DNA from: Takakia lepidozioides
Lineage: Eukaryota; Streptophyta; Takakiopsida; Takakiales; Takakiaceae
Direction: 5' to 3'
Assembly (NCBI GenBank): GCA_030704615.1
Contig: CM060732.1
Coordinates: forward strand, 49,705,053-49,769,052
Length of the DNA stretch: 64,000 nt
Shown: in pieces, positions 1-11,330 of the stretch
Layout: every line of letters begins with the position of its first letter
Position numbering within the stretch: position 1 is the stretch's first letter
The notes under the pieces: generated by a model
The model's input: only the letters and a program-made list of their open reading frames with translations
Database searches by the model: none
Told to the model about the DNA's origin: nothing
Program-made: the position numbers and the translations under genes

Positions 1-184
1 GGGTGGATGTCTTTGAGATATCTGTTTGAGTTGGAGTGAAAGATTTTTAACTGAGAACTCTGAGTCGTGCAGGACTGCAGGGTTGAATCAAGCACACCTG
101 GTTGGATCAACCATCTCCACCATAACCACCACTTGTGAAAGACGACCAAGAAAGGGAGTCAACAACAACTCTTCTGGCACCTGT

Positions 185-2900
185 ATGGATGTGAGGAGAT
201 TATGCAAGGAAGGGCAACTAAAAGAGGCACTGCAATTTTTGAACCAGAAAGGCATTTTGGCAGACTCCATTACGTATGTCTCTCTCTTGCTCCTATGCAT
301 CAAGATGAAAGGCCTAGCAGAGGGAAAGCAGGTGCACACCCACATTATATGGAGTGGCTTCAAGCCAAACATCTTTCTATTCAACACCCTTATCAACATG
401 TATGCCAAGTGTGGGAGCATGGTGGATGCACATCAAGTATTTGACAAAATGCAAAAACGAGATGTGTTTACTTGGAATACACTGATAGCAGGATATGCCA
501 AGCATGGTTGTTGTAGGGAGGCTTTTGAGATCTATGAGCAAATGCTAGAGGAAGGGGTGATGCCTGACAGGGTCACATTCATTTGCATTCTCAATGCATG
601 TTCAACGCCACTGGCACTGGAAAAGGGCATAGAGGTTCATGCTGACATCCGCAAAGCCAAACTTGCCCCAGACATCATTTTGGAGACTGCCCTTGTTGCC
701 ATGTATGCCAAATGCGGGAGTATAAAGCATGCGTGCAAAGTATTCAACAATATGGCCAAAAGAAATGTGATCTCATGGAATGTGATGATCACAGGATATG
801 CTCAGCATGGGTTTGGTATGGAAGCTTTAATGACTTACGAGCAAATGATACGGGACCAGGTTACCCCCAACAGGGTCACATTTATTTGCATTCTCAGGGC
901 ATGTGCTAGCCTGAAAGCCCTGGAAAAGGGCAGAGAGTTTCATTATGACATTATCAAAGCTCGAATTACACCAGATCTCATTTTGGAGACTGCCCTTGCT
1001 GACATGTATGCCAAATGTGGGAGTGTGAAGGATGCACGTCAAGTATTTGACAACATGCCTCAACGAAATGTGGTGTCATGGAATGCCATGATTGCAGGAT
1101 ATGCTCAGCATGAGTTTGGTAGGGAGGCTCTCGAGCTCTACAAGCAAATGATATCGGAACGGGTGACGCCCAACAACATCACTTTCATTTGCTGTATCAA
1201 GGCATGTGCCAGCCTGGCTGTTCTGGAGAAGGGCAAAGAGCTCCATGCTGACATTATCAAAGCTGGAATTGCATCAGATGCTACTCTGCAGACGGCGATT
1301 GCTGACATGTATGCGAAATGTGGGAGCATGAAGAAAGCGCGTAAAGTATTCGAGAGTATGGCTGAACGGAATGTGGTCTCATGGAACGTCATGATAACAG
1401 GATATGCTCAGCATCGGTGTTTTAGGGAGGCTTTTGAGATCTATGAGCAGATGATACAAGAGAAGGTGATGCCCAACAAGGTCACATTTATTTGTATTCT
1501 CAATGCATGTGCTGGTTTGGCAACCCTGGAAAAGGGTATCAAGGTCCATGCTGACATCAGTAAAGCTGGGATCACAGCTGATATCATTCTGGACAATGCA
1601 CTTGTTGCGATGTATGCCAAATGCAGCAGCATGAAGGATGCACATAGAGTTTTTGACAAAATGGACAAACACAATGTGGTGTCATGGAGTGTGATGATTG
1701 CAGGATATGCTCAACATGGGTGTGGAATGGAGGCTTTCGAGACCTATGAGCAAATGTTACGGGAAGGGGTGATGCCTGACAAAGTCACATTCATTTGTGT
1801 TGTCAATGCTTGTGCCTGTCTGGCAGCCCTTGAAAAGGGCATAGAGGTTCATGCCGAAATTAAAAAAGCTGGCATTGCCCCTGATATTATTCTGGACACT
1901 GCCCTTGTCGACATGTATTCCAAGTGTGGGAGCATGAAGGATGCCCGTCGGGTGCTTGACAATATGGCTCAACGGAATGTGGTTTCATGGAGTGCAATGA
2001 TTGCAGGATTCGGTCAGCACGGGGGTGGTATAGCAGCCCTGCAACTATTTGAAGAAATGCAGCAAGATGGCTTGAAGCCGGATGGTATCACCTTTATATG
2101 TCTTCTCTCTGCATGTAGCCATGTTGGCTTAGTGGATGAAGGCCATCATTACTTTTATTCCATGAGTCGAGATTATGGCATCACTCCTACGGTGGAGCAT
2201 TTTGGCTGCATGGTGGATCTTCTTGGCCGTGCAGGTCGATTGGATGAGGCAGAGGACTTCATTAACAGAATGCCAATTGAACCAGGTGGTTCGGTGTGGC
2301 GGGCCTTGCTTGGTGCCTGCAGGGTTCGTGGGGATGTGGAGCTAGCAGAACGCGTTGGAAAATGCCTCCTGGAGTTGGATCCACATGACGTTGCAACTTA
2401 TGTGCTGCTCTCGAACATCTATGGTGCAGCTGGCAGGTGGGATGATCAAGCAAAGGTGAGGAACATGATGAAGGAGAGAGGTGTCAGAAAAGTGCCAGGG
2501 CGCAGCTGCATTGAGGTGCACAACCAGGTCCATACATTCGTTGTAGAAGACAGTGCATCCACAAATCGACAGAATCCATGCTGAGTTGAACAGATTATCT
2601 TGGATTATGAGAGAGGCTGGGTATGTGCCGGACACACGCTTTGTATTGCATGATGTGGAGGAGGAAACCAAGGAAATTTTTCTTTGCCACCACAGTGAGA
2701 AACTGGCCATTGCTTTTGGGCTGATCAGTACAGCCCCTGGAACCCCCCTCCGTCTTGTGAAGAACCTTCGGGTGTGTGGTGACTGCCATACTGCCACCAA
2801 GTTCATCTCAAGGATTGTGGCACGAGCAATTGTTGTACGGGATGCCAGCCGCTTTCATCACTTCAAAGACGGGTTTTGTTCATGTGGGGATTACTGGTGA
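185..2900 (+). pseudogene. PPR-DYW organellar RNA editing factor, frameshifted
   Basis: PLS-class PPR proteins bind single-stranded organellar RNA, and their DYW domain is a cytidine-deaminase-like editing domain. The first in-frame ATG is at 185; the frame is open further upstream (to 26) but has no ATG there. Six P-L-S triplets of about 101 residues follow, each with MYAKCGS, NVVSWN and VTFIC motifs, then E1/E2 (LLGACR, YVLLSNIYG) and the DYW domain. The DYW domain keeps HSEKLA, CGDCH and the terminal CGDYW, so its zinc and catalytic residues look intact. The main frame runs into a stop at 2582-2584, while the DYW domain reads in the +1 frame from about 2553. One indel therefore lies near 2545-2555, where family members have a VED..HP junction. 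No clear transit peptide is visible, so an upstream exon may be missing. It is either a recent pseudogene or a sequence error; the family assignment is very secure. Confidence 0.85.
340..2030 (+). repeat. 303-bp tandem repeat inside the PPR gene (about 6 units)
   Basis: The segment coding MYAKCG recurs near 399, 702, 1005, 1308, 1611 and 1914, that is every 303 bp, which is exactly one P-L-S triplet of 101 codons. The units are very similar at DNA level (for example the repeated catgtatgccaaatg and ggatatgctcagcatg words), pointing to recent intragenic duplication rather than old divergence. Confidence 0.85.
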
Positions 2901-3835
2901 AGCGATGAACATGCTGCAAAGAAATTGTGTGGCTTCAGACGTGAGGGTGGCCATGGCCCTCATTTTGAGAGCAAAGGATGTTCCTCTGGTAGCTCCTCTA
3001 TTCCAAAGCTTTGTTCAGTTCTATCTGTTCCTAAAGACTATGTTCGTTGTTGTGTTGTTTTTGTCTGAATTGCTCTTCTTGTCCACATGGTATATCCTGT
3101 ATTGTGGTGTCAAGTGTGGCCTTTGGTTAAGAGGTATGAGATCAACTGATATAACTGATATATCAAGCTGATATAACTTACTGTCCAATGTTGCCGTGAC
3201 TAAACAGTGGTTCACCAGCAAGAAGAGCGAATTGAAAGAGGAAAGCCACCGCATCTTGCCAGTTACAGCTGGCCGCACTGCAGGGCGCTACCTAGTACGT
3301 AGTAAGTATGTCGTAATCATGAAGTTGATCTAAACATGTGTGGCATAGATACACAAACTGTTTGCCACATCCCTGTGGAAGTGTCAGAATAAATCATTTC
3401 TTTGATTTCAACAAATTGCTTAGCATCTCGGTACTTAAATTCAAATCAGATCTTACCATTGGGACTACTTTGGAACCAATCTTTCTATCTAAGCAAAAAC
3501 TAGACTAATCAATCCTACTTCAGTTACCAGTGGGGGCAAATTTCTGCCCCCCCCCCTTCTCTTTGTCATCTTTGTGCTTTAGTGATCAATTGTTTCTTTC
3601 TTTGTTCCTTTGCTTCTCTGGTCTGGTCTAAAATTTGTCAGTTGTATACAGCTTGGAAGAGTATCAACTGCAACAAAGTGGTTAACTACAAGGCCCAGCG
3701 CTGGTGCTTGGTCCCGTTGGAAAGCCTTCGACATGGAGAGGTGCATGGCTTGGTCTCACGATTTTTGGACCTACGGTGTGGGAGATCACATGCTAATGTA
3801 TGGTTGAAGTTGTTATGCACGCCGTGAGCCACAAT
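2901..3835. other. 3' flank of the PPR gene, no gene seen
   Basis: No convincing coding region. An AATAAA at 3388-3393, about 490 bp after the stop, is a possible polyadenylation signal for the PPR transcript. A short poly-C run lies near 3548-3557. Confidence 0.35.
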
Positions 3836-5175
3836 CTCATTTCTTCATGAAGACCACCTCCAATGATCCTCCCACATGTGCTCCAAGCTCTTCAATATTC
3901 TAGGCTTGGTTTCACATCATCATGGATAGAATTCTCTCACCCACATGCTTCCCTTTAGAGTCATCTTGAGCTTCTTGATGCTCTTCAAGTGGTTGCTTTT
4001 GTTGTCTTCAATCCCTAGCCTATGTAGCTCCTTGACTTTTCTTCCACAACATGCACCACCTCATACACAAGGAATGAACTTGCTCACTTCACCTTCTAGC
4101 TCTCCTCAAGCTTGAATTGAAAGCCACACTTGGAAAGCATGCTCCACACATGTGCCACTTGCTTGGTCAATCACTTGCTTCGCTAAGAGCAATTCAAGAA
4201 CTCATAGAACTAACAAAAGCACTCTCTTCTAGCGTCGCCTTCGTTTGCTTGTTTGTCAACCAAATGAAACCCCACTTGGCTTCATTTCATCATGGATAGA
4301 ACAACCACTTCTTAGCTTCTCTTGAGCTACTCAATGCTCCTCAAGCTACCTTTGTTGTACTCCTTCTATGGTGTTTCCAACCCAAGCATGTGCCGCTCTT
4401 TGGCTTCTCTTTCACACCATGAACAAGTACTAGAGTTTGTTCTTGAAACCCTAGTGTCTATCTTCTCCACACACAAGATGCTTCTCTTGTAATGCAAGAG
4501 CTCTTTTCTAAGCTCTCAAACCTTTAGTACACATACAAGCACTTACTTTGCAAAACCGTGCAAGTTTTGTGATACAAGAGCTCTCTTCTTAAGCTCTCCA
4601 CCTCTACAAAGTCTTGTAACTCAAGAGCTCTCTCCTTGAGCTCTCCACCTCTTTGATGCAATGCAAAAACACTCCTCCTAGCAACACCTTGCAAGCCTTG
4701 TGAGATACTTGAGCTTTCCTAGCTCTCTCTCTCCTTGGTGTACACCAATACGAGTGCTAAAACTAACCCTTACACTCCGCACTCACAAGCATAAGGAGAT
4801 CTTCTTGTAGTAATAACGGAAGTGAACACACAATGGAAACACTTCACTCATGAATCCACTCAATCACATAAACTAAGTCAAGCCAAGGGCACTTTAGCTA
4901 AAGGAATCTACCCTACAAAGCCCTCACCACACTCCCTCTCAATACCTAGAACTATAGAGGTGAGAGAGGCTCATGGAGGCTCAACTACAAGAAGATGTGC
5001 CATCCTCAACCCTCACAAGGGGAAAACCCATCCCCATGTCCCAAGTGAGGCTTGACACCTCACTTGGCATATGAGACCAAATGAAATCCCAACACACAAA
5101 ATGCACATACAAATATCCAAAATATCTTAGTTAACTAAAAGTAGGTAATTCTAGTTAACCATGACTAAAACCATG
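3836..5175 (-). repeat. Dispersed repeat, copy 1 (inverted relative to 40.67-41.87 kb)
   Basis: Read on the minus strand from about 5175, it begins with a TGTCATGGTTTTAGTCATGG-type word. It continues through the words for 'atgccaagtgaggtgtcaaac' and 'ggttttccccttgtgag', matching the plus-strand copy that starts near 40668. Farther in, both copies are rich in AGCTCTTG / CTTGCAAGG words arranged as loose 50-60 bp repeats. It could be an LTR or the body of a non-autonomous element; I see no coding capacity and no clear termini. Confidence 0.6.
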
Positions 5176-5254
5176 ACAGAGCGATAACTCACAAGTCAGC
5201 CCTTAATTAGAGTGAGGGGAGAAAATAACAGTCACCAAGCAAGAAGCTCTACAA

Positions 5255-5348
5255 GAAAAAATCATACCACACCCCACAGTGTAGCAAGATTTGAACCCAA
5301 AATCACTAAGGTGGCACTCATTGCTCTATCCAACTGAGGTAGTGGTAT
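5255..5348 (-). repeat. tRNA-derived SINE-like head
   Basis: On the minus strand there is an A-box-like segment (CCTCAGTTGGATAGAGCAA, complement of 5321-5339) followed about 25 bp later by a B-box-like GGGTTCAAATC (complement of 5288-5298). The flanking heptamers ATACCAC and GTGGTAT are complementary. The spacing and stems do not make a good tRNA, so a pol III SINE head or tRNA relic is more likely than a working tRNA gene. Confidence 0.4.
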
Positions 5349-5359
5349 TCCTATTGTTT

Positions 5360-6850
5360 TCAGATAATTAGTTTGTATGTTGTATCAAGGTACTATGTTC
5401 ACTCTTTAAGTTTTATTTCAACTCTTTTATCTTAACCCCTAAAGAAAGAGGCGACCGGAATTAGGTGGTTTCAGATTTCATCCGGGTGTAGTTTTCGTGG
5501 ATGACCATGGATGGAAGTGAACCCTGAAGGTAAATGGTCCACATTAGGAAGGAGCACATGTGGGAATTTGTAGCGCCCAAAAAAATTTAAAGCTCTCCTC
5601 TCTAGAATTTTCTAAAATGCCAGGGGGCTAAAAAATCACACTTGACCTGCCCACGTGGCAGGCCAAATGGGCAATCTTGTAAATAACATCTAGGGCTCAG
5701 AATTTGTTACTATGCCCAAATCTTTGGACAACACTATGTAATGCTGCTCTGCACATAAATTTAGCAAATATTACCTCATGGGTGTATTTGGGAAGGAAGC
5801 CACAATCTAACAATCCATCCCCCATATTTCACATACATAGCAACCTATTTCAAATTTCGGTCTGATTTTTAGGGGAGACATTCCTTTAGGTGCCATATAA
5901 TCAGATTGTGGAGGGCATGTATCTCAAAAAATTCAACTGGATACTTGAATTTGTCCCTTGGGCGAGGTCCCATGCGACGGCGAGGTGACTCTGAACAAGG
6001 TTACTTTCCTCTCACTATAATTAAGGGGCCTGATTTTATTTTTTTATTTTTTTTAGTGAACATGGAGAGCCTGATTTGTGAGCTGTCGCTCCCAGGTGTT
6101 TCCTTTTTCGGGAAAAGAAAATAAAAAATAAAAAATGGTGGTCAAACCAGTTTTTACATGCAATTTTAGAACACATTTAAAAATTGGAACACCTTATTTT
6201 ATTATAATCTCCTGATTGCAATGGTCAAGTTGCCTGCAGTTTTCACATGACACCAATGTAGTAGATATGCACATACCTATAAGGTTCAGCCCTCTGGATG
6301 ATTGGCGATAATTACACCCTCATCCATAGCACCCTGTTGTAGGAGGCCAACCAATCGGGTGCTCGTCCTTTAGGGGTTAATTGATGTCACATTGAAACGT
6401 GACACTTTTAACCCTAGTTTAAAATATGATAAAACAATATTCCTTGCCTCTAGAGACTAAAGTATCCAAGATCTATTCGGGGGGAAATTGAGGATCAAGG
6501 AAATCGAGATGGTGGGAGCGACCAATGGGCAGGGTGCGGTAGAGCCACGACTGCGCGGACTAGCCTTCTGCATACTATGCATTGGTACCACAACCATGTT
6601 TGATCCTAAGACACCCCCATAAGTTTATGTTTACCTAGTTTCGGAGGGTAGTATGGAGGGTATACCACCCTTTATACACTAATCCTATATTTCCAACATC
6701 CAGGATGTTCCCAATGTTCCCAATGTTCTAATGGACCATGGCTTCATATATACTAGGGTAGCCTATGCTGTTGGCCCAAGTGTCCAATGTCATCTAAGTC
6801 CAAGTGCATCAATAAATTACACAAGCCATATCTAAACATTTTTTTTCCAC
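5360..6850. other. Intergenic, no gene seen
   Basis: AT-rich sequence without supported coding potential. A segment around 5995-6120 (tataattaaggggcctgatt, then caggtgtttcc) recurs in direct orientation near 40450-40505, so it is an unidentified dispersed repeat. The copy here is interrupted by a T-rich stretch near 6030-6055. Confidence 0.4.
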
Positions 6851-6854
6851 GTAG

Positions 6855-6928
6855 CCTACGACCAGATTTGAACCGGAGATCTTTCCCTTGATATCTCTCA
6901 TGTTGAGGCTCCAACCATTGACCCAGGA
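6855..6928 (-). repeat. tRNA-like SINE head, second type
   Basis: The minus strand reads TGGGTCAATGGTTGGAGC (A-box-like, complement of 6908-6925) and, about 27 bp later, CCGGTTCAAATCT (B-box-like, complement of 6870-6882). It is followed by an A-rich run, the complement of the T run at 6840-6847. This layout fits a short SINE or tRNA-derived relic. Confidence 0.35.
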
Positions 6929-7009
6929 ATGCCCACTTTGCTATTTTTCGTGAATTTCCAGCGACCCAAAGTACTGTATTCATTCCCTTTTTGCTTAAGT
7001 TTTGTGGTG

Positions 7010-7115
7010 GATGGTTGATCAAGCAAGTGATGCTTATGTGGAGCATGCTCTTTAGGGCTTGTGACTTCAAGTTTGAGAAGATGAGCTCTTGAATAGAGGT
7101 GTGGATACACATTAT
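7010..7115 (+). repeat. Partial copy of the dispersed repeat
   Basis: Words such as ttgatcaagcaagtg and gtggagcatgct, followed by a cttcaagtttgag-type word, match the minus-strand reading of the repeat at 4090-4180. This is a third, partial member of the family found at 3.8-5.2 kb and 40.7-41.9 kb. Confidence 0.35.
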
Positions 7116-7404
7116 GATGAATGAAGACAACACCTAGGTCAAGAAGTGGAAGTGTGTGTGACTAGCCCATGCAAGGGAAAGCACATGGAAGATGGCATAC
7201 AAAATTCAAATTCAAGCAAGGCTTGGCACTTGTCATTGGGCACATTAGTGTGCTATAAGTTCCAAGGAGATCAAGAGGAACTTGTCAATTTGGGATGAAT
7301 GCATTGCAAAGTAAGATAATGCAATCTTGCATGCATGTTAGGGGGGAAGATACCATGAAGAAGGTGTTTCTTACTATACTCTACAAACCCTAGTCTCCAT
7401 ACTC

Positions 7405-7625
7405 TTCAAGAATCTGTGTATGGGCTCCTTCTGCCCATCATACACTTTTTTGAACAGTGTATGGAACCCCTCTGCCCAACATACACTTTTGTGAACAGTG
7501 TATGGGCCCCCTCTGCCCACATACGTTTGTTTGAACAGTGTATGGGCTCCCTCTGCCCCACCATACTCTTTTGTGGAAAATGTATGGTTACAAGTGGAGA
7601 GACCTTCTACCATACGTTTTCATTA
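7405..7625 (+). repeat. Tandem repeat, unit about 40-41 bp
   Basis: The word tgaacagtgtatgg recurs at 7451, 7492 and 7532, each time followed by ccctctgccc and an acatac-type word. About five imperfect units are visible. No coding role is apparent. Confidence 0.7.
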
Positions 7626-7639
7626 AAAATGTATAACAT

Positions 7640-7960
7640 CTAGGGTGTGTTTGGAGGACTGTTTGGAGGACTATTGGGGGTCCTTGAAGACCAATATTTG
7701 GCAAACACTTGGAGCTTTTGGAGGGCTATTTGGAAGACTATTTTGGGGTCCTTGGAGGCTAATATTTGGCGAGCTTAAGGAGTCTTTGGCGACTTGTCTG
7801 AAGGACATTTTGGGGTCCTTGAGGGCCAAGATTTGGCAAGCTCTTGGGGGCTTGGTGGACTATTTGGAGTCCAATTGTGAAAACTTTGGGAGCCTTAGTG
7901 AGATTGTTTGAGAGAGATCTTGAGGGTTCCTGGAGAGTTATTTGAGAGACCCTGGAAGGT
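7640..7960 (+). repeat. Tandem repeat, unit about 67 bp
   Basis: GGGGTCCTTG followed by a (gg/ag)cc-aatatttggc-type word recurs near 7676, 7743 and 7810, with decayed neighbouring units. It lies directly after the 40-bp array but has an unrelated unit. Confidence 0.55.
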
Positions 7961-8344
7961 AGTTCTGTCTGTTGGTCATGAGCAAGAGCGTTTAGAGATA
8001 GGGGGAGACTAGTGGGATGAGAGCATTCTGGGATTAGGAATTGCTTTAGTTTTTCTTCCCCGTAGTCTTCCACCCTCTATATAGGCCAAAACCTTTCCGT
8101 AGGTGGAGGCAAGAGTCAGTCCGGGTTTGGGCTGAGGTGTCCTTACAGGAGCGACACTGTGGAGTGTTTTTTTGGGTGTGGGGGAGTTACTGACTTGATT
8201 TTCTTGTGTTTGGATCCCCCCCACACCTGCATGCTTGACTGTGCGTCATGTCAATTTTGTGTGGGCGCTTGTTTTCATAGGAGGTTGGTCCGGATTTGAT
8301 CACCGGCCAATCCTAGAGCGTGCTGTCGGTGGTGAGGCTGGGGT
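7961..8344. other. Intergenic stretch up to the LTR, no gene seen
   Basis: No supported gene. The last five bases before the LTR (8340-8344) read GGGGT and are the candidate 5' target-site duplicate of the retroelement. Confidence 0.3.
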
Positions 8345-9177
8345 TGTTAGAGGGTTGCTTGGGACTTAGACGCTTTTTATGGGTTCTGTAGGGTACCCTT
8401 AATTTTTGCGTAGACTGAGACCAACATGAGCCTTAGGGGTGGCAGCAGCAGGCTTTAGGGGGGTCACACAGCCCGGCACAGCTTTACACAGCCAGTCACA
8501 ACCCGACACAGCTTCACACAGCTCGGCACATCTTGACACAGCCTGTCACAATACATGGGGAACAGTTATCATTGACAGGGAATGACTGTGAGGGAACGAC
8601 ATCTGCAGATGGAACGTGTTACTTCAGGGATGACGGTTAGTTGGTTAGGTGGTTAAAACAACTTGCGGGTAGATAAGGAGAGCGGCAACGGAAAGAGGAG
8701 CACTTCACAGGGAGCGCTTCTTGGTCATGCAGAGGAGGAGATCAGGCGGAGAGCAAGAACGAGAGCACAGATAAGGAGGAAAGATGAACAGTAGATGCTT
8801 ATTACATGCAAAGCTGTAGTGATACTGTATGGCAGATTAGAGTCACCATGGCATTGGCCTGATACCTGATAAATCATAATCTAATACGATACAATCACAC
8901 TGTGTAGAGAGACATGAGTGAAGTTGTGGAATGAATGCATGATTAACTGGAACTTAGTAGATACTGAAGCAATCTGATGCTTCAGTATCCACGGTAAGGT
9001 AAATTGATAACATGAAGGCAAGAAGGAATACAAATGGGAAGGACAACCATGATTCACTAGCTGCAGGTCATGACTGATAGTTCTGAGCGGGCTGAGTACT
9101 TAGAGATATCCAACTCTTCTATCTTGGAGTTTCCACCTCGGATAGTGAAGGGATGGGTGAGTAAAAGCCGTTCGACA
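8345..9177 (+). mobile_element. 5' LTR (copy A) of a Tat/Athila-like Ty3/gypsy element
   Basis: It starts TGTTAGAGGG and ends TTCGACA, and the same boundaries and most of the sequence recur at 38619-39563 (copy B). A truncated, more diverged relative ends at 23302 (copy C). It is followed immediately by a primer-binding site, which identifies it as the 5' LTR. A minisatellite of CACAGCC-type decamers lies at 8465-8552. At 833 bp it is shorter than copy B (945 bp), largely because the minisatellite is shorter. Confidence 0.85.
8465..8552 (+). repeat. CACAGCC-type decamer minisatellite in LTR A
   Basis: Imperfect units of about 10 bp beginning CACAGC/CACAAC (for example cacagcccgg, cacagcttga, cacagcctgt). 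The same family occurs in LTR B, at the end of both integrase copies and next to LTR C. Confidence 0.8.
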
Positions 9178-9179
9178 TT

Positions 9180-9197
9180 TGGCGACCATACTGGGGA
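9180..9197 (+). promoter_or_regulatory. Primer-binding site, tRNA-Arg-like
   Basis: TGGCGACCATACTGGGGA lies two bases after the LTR end. Tat/Ogre-lineage elements commonly use a TGGCGACTCCG-type site complementary to the 3' end of tRNA-Arg; this one shares TGGCGAC and TGGGGA with a changed middle. The assignment is by resemblance. Confidence 0.6.
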
Positions 9198-9301
9198 CCT
9201 GGGTCATGAACAACCAGATGTGACAGGCATCTGGTGGGATCATGGTGGTTGGAGAATTAAAGAATTTGATGTGAATCAAATTCCCTGTTGAGAAGGAAAG
9301 A

Positions 9302-9760
9302 TTGTCCAAACAATTCTTTCAGAGGTTCTTGGAATTGCCAGACGGTTGTAAAGAAAACATTCTTAAAAGAGTGCATGATACTGACCCTGAGTGGGGTCTG
9401 GAGAAAGGAGTGATAAAGATTTATCAGGTGGCCTGTAGAGGAAGAGCACGTTGGTTACCAACACTAGTTTATGTGATAGCATTGCTATCCATTAAGCGAG
9501 TAGAGTTTGAAGGCTGGGAGGAAAGGAAGGTGAATGTTTATACTCATATGCATGAGGAGCTTGTACTGGTAAAGAATTGGATTCCAAAGGATGTTCTGTG
9601 GATCAAACTCACACCAAGAACAGCTTTCCAGACTTGTTTGCCATATGATTATATGGTAACGGAGACTTCTAGTATAGCTAAGGGTGCATTGAAGCTTGAA
9701 AGAAACCCAGGCATATACGAGAGATACTACAGAAGAGAGTTTTGGTTATTGCCACATTAA
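9302..9760 (+). CDS. Unidentified N-terminal gag-region ORF of the retroelement
   Basis: A 152-codon open frame (first codon TTG) between the primer-binding site and gag proper. The predicted product is basic and rich in W, K and R, with no motif that I recognise. Its position suggests an extra N-terminal gag domain or leader ORF. It is separated from the downstream gag frame by about 100 bp containing stops, so it may be a decayed part of one gag polyprotein. Confidence 0.4.
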   Translation: MSKQFFQRFLELPDGCKENILKRVHDTDPEWGLEKGVIKIYQVACRGRARWLPTLVYVIALLSIKRVEFEGWEERKVNVYTHMHEELVLVKNWIPKDVLWIKLTPRTAFQTCLPYDYMVTETSSIAKGALKLERNPGIYERYYRREFWLLPH

Positions 9761-9860
9761 ATAAATGAAAGATATGGGACATGAGTGATGAAAGAGAAGC
9801 TAGACTCTAGAGATATTCATCAAAAAGAGAAAGTTATCTGAAAGCTAATTATCCATATCT

Positions 9861-11330
9861 TTGGAAGAGAGGAATAGACATAGGGGAATCATCTGGACCT
9901 CTCACACCATTAAGATCAGAGAGTACATCACCCATACCGGAAGAACTAGAGTTGGATGCCACTCCTTTTTTTCTTTTCAAGAAAGATTAAGGGAATTGGT
10001 ACAGGAAGAAGATCAACCACGAGGTGAAAGATCTAAGGTACATCCCTGGATAAAAGATTTGACAAAAATCTTTGATAAGAGTTGGCATGGAACACCAAAA
10101 GCAGGAATTCCAATTTCTGAGACGGAAGACGAAGAAGGAGGAGAGGATGTGGCAGAGCCAACGGAGAGTTCAGACTCTCCAACACCATTGCAGTTGAGTT
10201 ACATGAGTGAAGAAGAAACCTTGGAGGATGAAAACAGAGAGAAGAAATTGGAAGAGGAAGAGTATGAAGAAGTAGACCCAATAGCTGAGGTTGAGACTAC
10301 AACCAGGACATCCCAACCCGTTGGACCTGGATCAAGTGGAGCACTTGGATCACAGGCCAACGAAGGTGTCGGCTCAGGGGGGACAGGGAGTGTGGGAAGT
10401 AGTGCAACTGGAGCTGGGAATACTGTGAATATAGTGGGGCCAGTAGCAGGGAGTGCTCAAGGGCCAGCACTTGGTGGAAGTTCCACCACAACTACAACAG
10501 GTCCTCAAGGACCAGCACCAGCAAGGGGGCCAGCACCTGTAAGTGGGCAAAAAGTAGGGCCACAGATGGCGTTACAACCAACACGGGCAAAACTACCTTT
10601 TCCAATATATTCAGGAGAAGGGGATCCTGATGTACACATTAGCCAATCTGAGCACATGTGTATTGTGAACAATGAGAATGGCGATGATGCCAAGATGAGA
10701 CTGTTTCCTTGTTCACTTATAAAGAAAGCAAGTGAATGGTATGCAAGATTCCCTAATAATCATTTCCTAACCTGGAATGGCTTGAATACAGCATTCCGAA
10801 ATAGGTTCAGGACAAGTAAAACTGAGGATGAAGTGTATGGAAGTTTACAACAGTTAAAGCAAAAAGAAGCATGAAACTGTTGAGGAGTATATGGAAAAAA
10901 TGGAATTGATGATGAAAAAGCTGGCTGCTGTACCAGCACCAGGTTTACAGAAGACTTGGTTTGTGAGTGGACTAAGACCAAAGTTGCAAAATAAAGTGGA
11001 TATGTTACCCCATAATACAGTGGAGGAGGCATTTGAAACAGCGAACAGAATTGAGCAATTGGGAATGCTCAGGAGAGAGAAAGGGATGATGAGGACTCTG
11101 AGGATGAGTCAGATGAGGAAGAAGAGCAAGAGTTGAAAAGGAAGAGTAAGAGGAAGGAAAAGTTGAAGAGGGATAACTATGAGAAAAGATTAGAAGAAAT
11201 CTTGAAGAAGTATGCCACAGAGGCTATAACACATTGGAGGAAGGGTGTTTGGTGTGCAAAGTGCCAGAATGAAGGCCATACCACCACTGAATGCCACATG
11301 AAATAGAAACACTGTACTATCTGTAAAATG
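9861..11330 (+). pseudogene. gag: Retrotransposon gag, frameshifted
   Basis: Gag forms the cytoplasmic particle that packages element RNA. An acidic region and a Gly/Ser/Ala/Pro-rich linker precede the Retrotrans_gag core (KASEWYARFP, FLTWNGLNTAF, then EEYMEKMELM and WFVSGLRP). Near 10870 the frame shifts by one and near 11080 it shifts back, after which an acidic stretch and a CCHC knuckle (CAKCQNEGHTTTEC, from 11253) are read. An in-frame TAG lies at 11304-11306 between the first and second knuckles. Two opposite frameshifts plus a stop mean the copy is dead. Confidence 0.8.

Noticed and set aside
5255-5348. A functional tRNA gene
   Set aside because: Box-like motifs are present but the stems and spacing do not give a cloverleaf; a SINE or relic fits better.
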